The notes below the pieces were generated by a model, which was not told the origin of the DNA, made no database searches, and was given only the letters and a program-made list of their open reading frames with translations. Of a stretch of 6,125 nt of DNA, positions 5,972-6,125 are shown piece by piece. Source of the DNA: Reyranella sp. GTDB taxonomy: Bacteria; Pseudomonadota; Alphaproteobacteria; Reyranellales; Reyranellaceae. The DNA lies in NCBI GenBank assembly GCA_030681635.1, contig JAUXRT010000312.1:1-6125 (forward strand), read 5' to 3'. Numbering within the stretch: the first letter of the stretch is position 1; each line of letters starts with the position of its first letter. Position numbers and translations under genes: made by a program.

Positions 5972-6125
5972 GTGAATGCAGGATCGACCGGGCATGGCGC
6001 CGCCGCGCCGGTAAAAGTCAAGTTCGACCGTCTGGTCGCCTACTCCACCCTGCAACTACCGCTCGCCATGGCGGCGTTGCCGGTCGTGCTGAACGTCAGT
6101 CACTTCTATGGCGAAGTTCTGAAAC
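5972..6125 (+). CDS. MFS transporter (GPH/MFS_2-like), 5' part only
   Basis: This reading frame starts at GTG 5972 and is still open at the right edge after 51 codons. The peptide begins with a polar lead of about 17 residues, then KFDRLVAYSTLQLPLAMAAL followed by PVVLNVSHFYGEVLK. This is the first transmembrane segment and loop seen in GPH-type sugar/cation symporters. Such a transporter commonly neighbours COG2907, DUF1365 and CFA-like genes, which supports the call; its substrate is unknown and may be a lipid precursor or nothing directly related. The ATG at 5976 is out of frame and soon stopped. Whether it belongs to the upstream operon is likely but depends on read-through of the leader hairpin. 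Confidence 0.75.
   Translation, partial: MNAGSTGHGAAAPVKVKFDRLVAYSTLQLPLAMAALPVVLNVSHFYGEVLK

Noticed and set aside
4742..6055. 437-codon open frame on the - strand
   Set aside because: It lies antisense to the CFA-like gene, whose motifs are unmistakable; its composition is that of a GC-rich shadow frame and it runs across the spacer into the transporter start.
1..6125. CRISPR array, tRNA/rRNA gene or insertion sequence
   Set aside because: No regularly spaced direct repeats, no tRNA cloverleaf or rRNA sequence and no transposase motif were seen; the repeats present are isolated palindromes.

Overview
The window is a gene-dense, high-GC stretch with all genes on the + strand. An EipB/DUF1849-type periplasmic protein (a family typical of Alphaproteobacteria), the codon bias and the palindromic intergenic repeats point to an alphaproteobacterium, perhaps a Reyranella-like or Rhodospirillales/Rhizobiales soil lineage. 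The lineage is inferred from style, not from a marker gene.

Layout: (1) 34-831 encodes a secreted EipB-like envelope-integrity protein. (2) 832-958 is a spacer holding a nested palindrome and a possible ECF-type promoter. (3) 959-2383 encodes a class I DNA photolyase. (4) 2384-2524 is a second spacer with another nested palindrome and a weaker candidate promoter. (5) 2525-5911 is a tight three-gene run: a COG2907-type FAD oxidoreductase, a DUF1365 protein that overlaps it by ATGA, and a cyclopropane-fatty-acid-synthase-like SAM methyltransferase 4 nt further on. (6) 5912-5971 is a short structured leader. (7) From 5972 to the right edge is the start of an MFS (GPH-like) transporter, begun by GTG.

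The photolyase, FAD oxidase, DUF1365, CFA-like methylase and MFS genes form a light / singlet-oxygen-associated set. By analogy with alphaproteobacterial photo-oxidative stress regulons (the RpoE-ChrR type), the photolyase would repair UV-damaged DNA. The lipid genes would modify unsaturated phospholipid acyl chains, possibly to methylated or furan fatty acids. The regulator is not in the window, so this link is inference.

The most unusual structures are palindromes. An 85-bp near-perfect compound palindrome lies inside the 5' coding part of the DUF1365 gene, in frame, and adds about 28 residues. A small hairpin with a GTTA loop occurs in both intergenic spacers with a compensatory base-pair change; in the second it sits inside one arm of a larger palindrome, as if it had inserted there.
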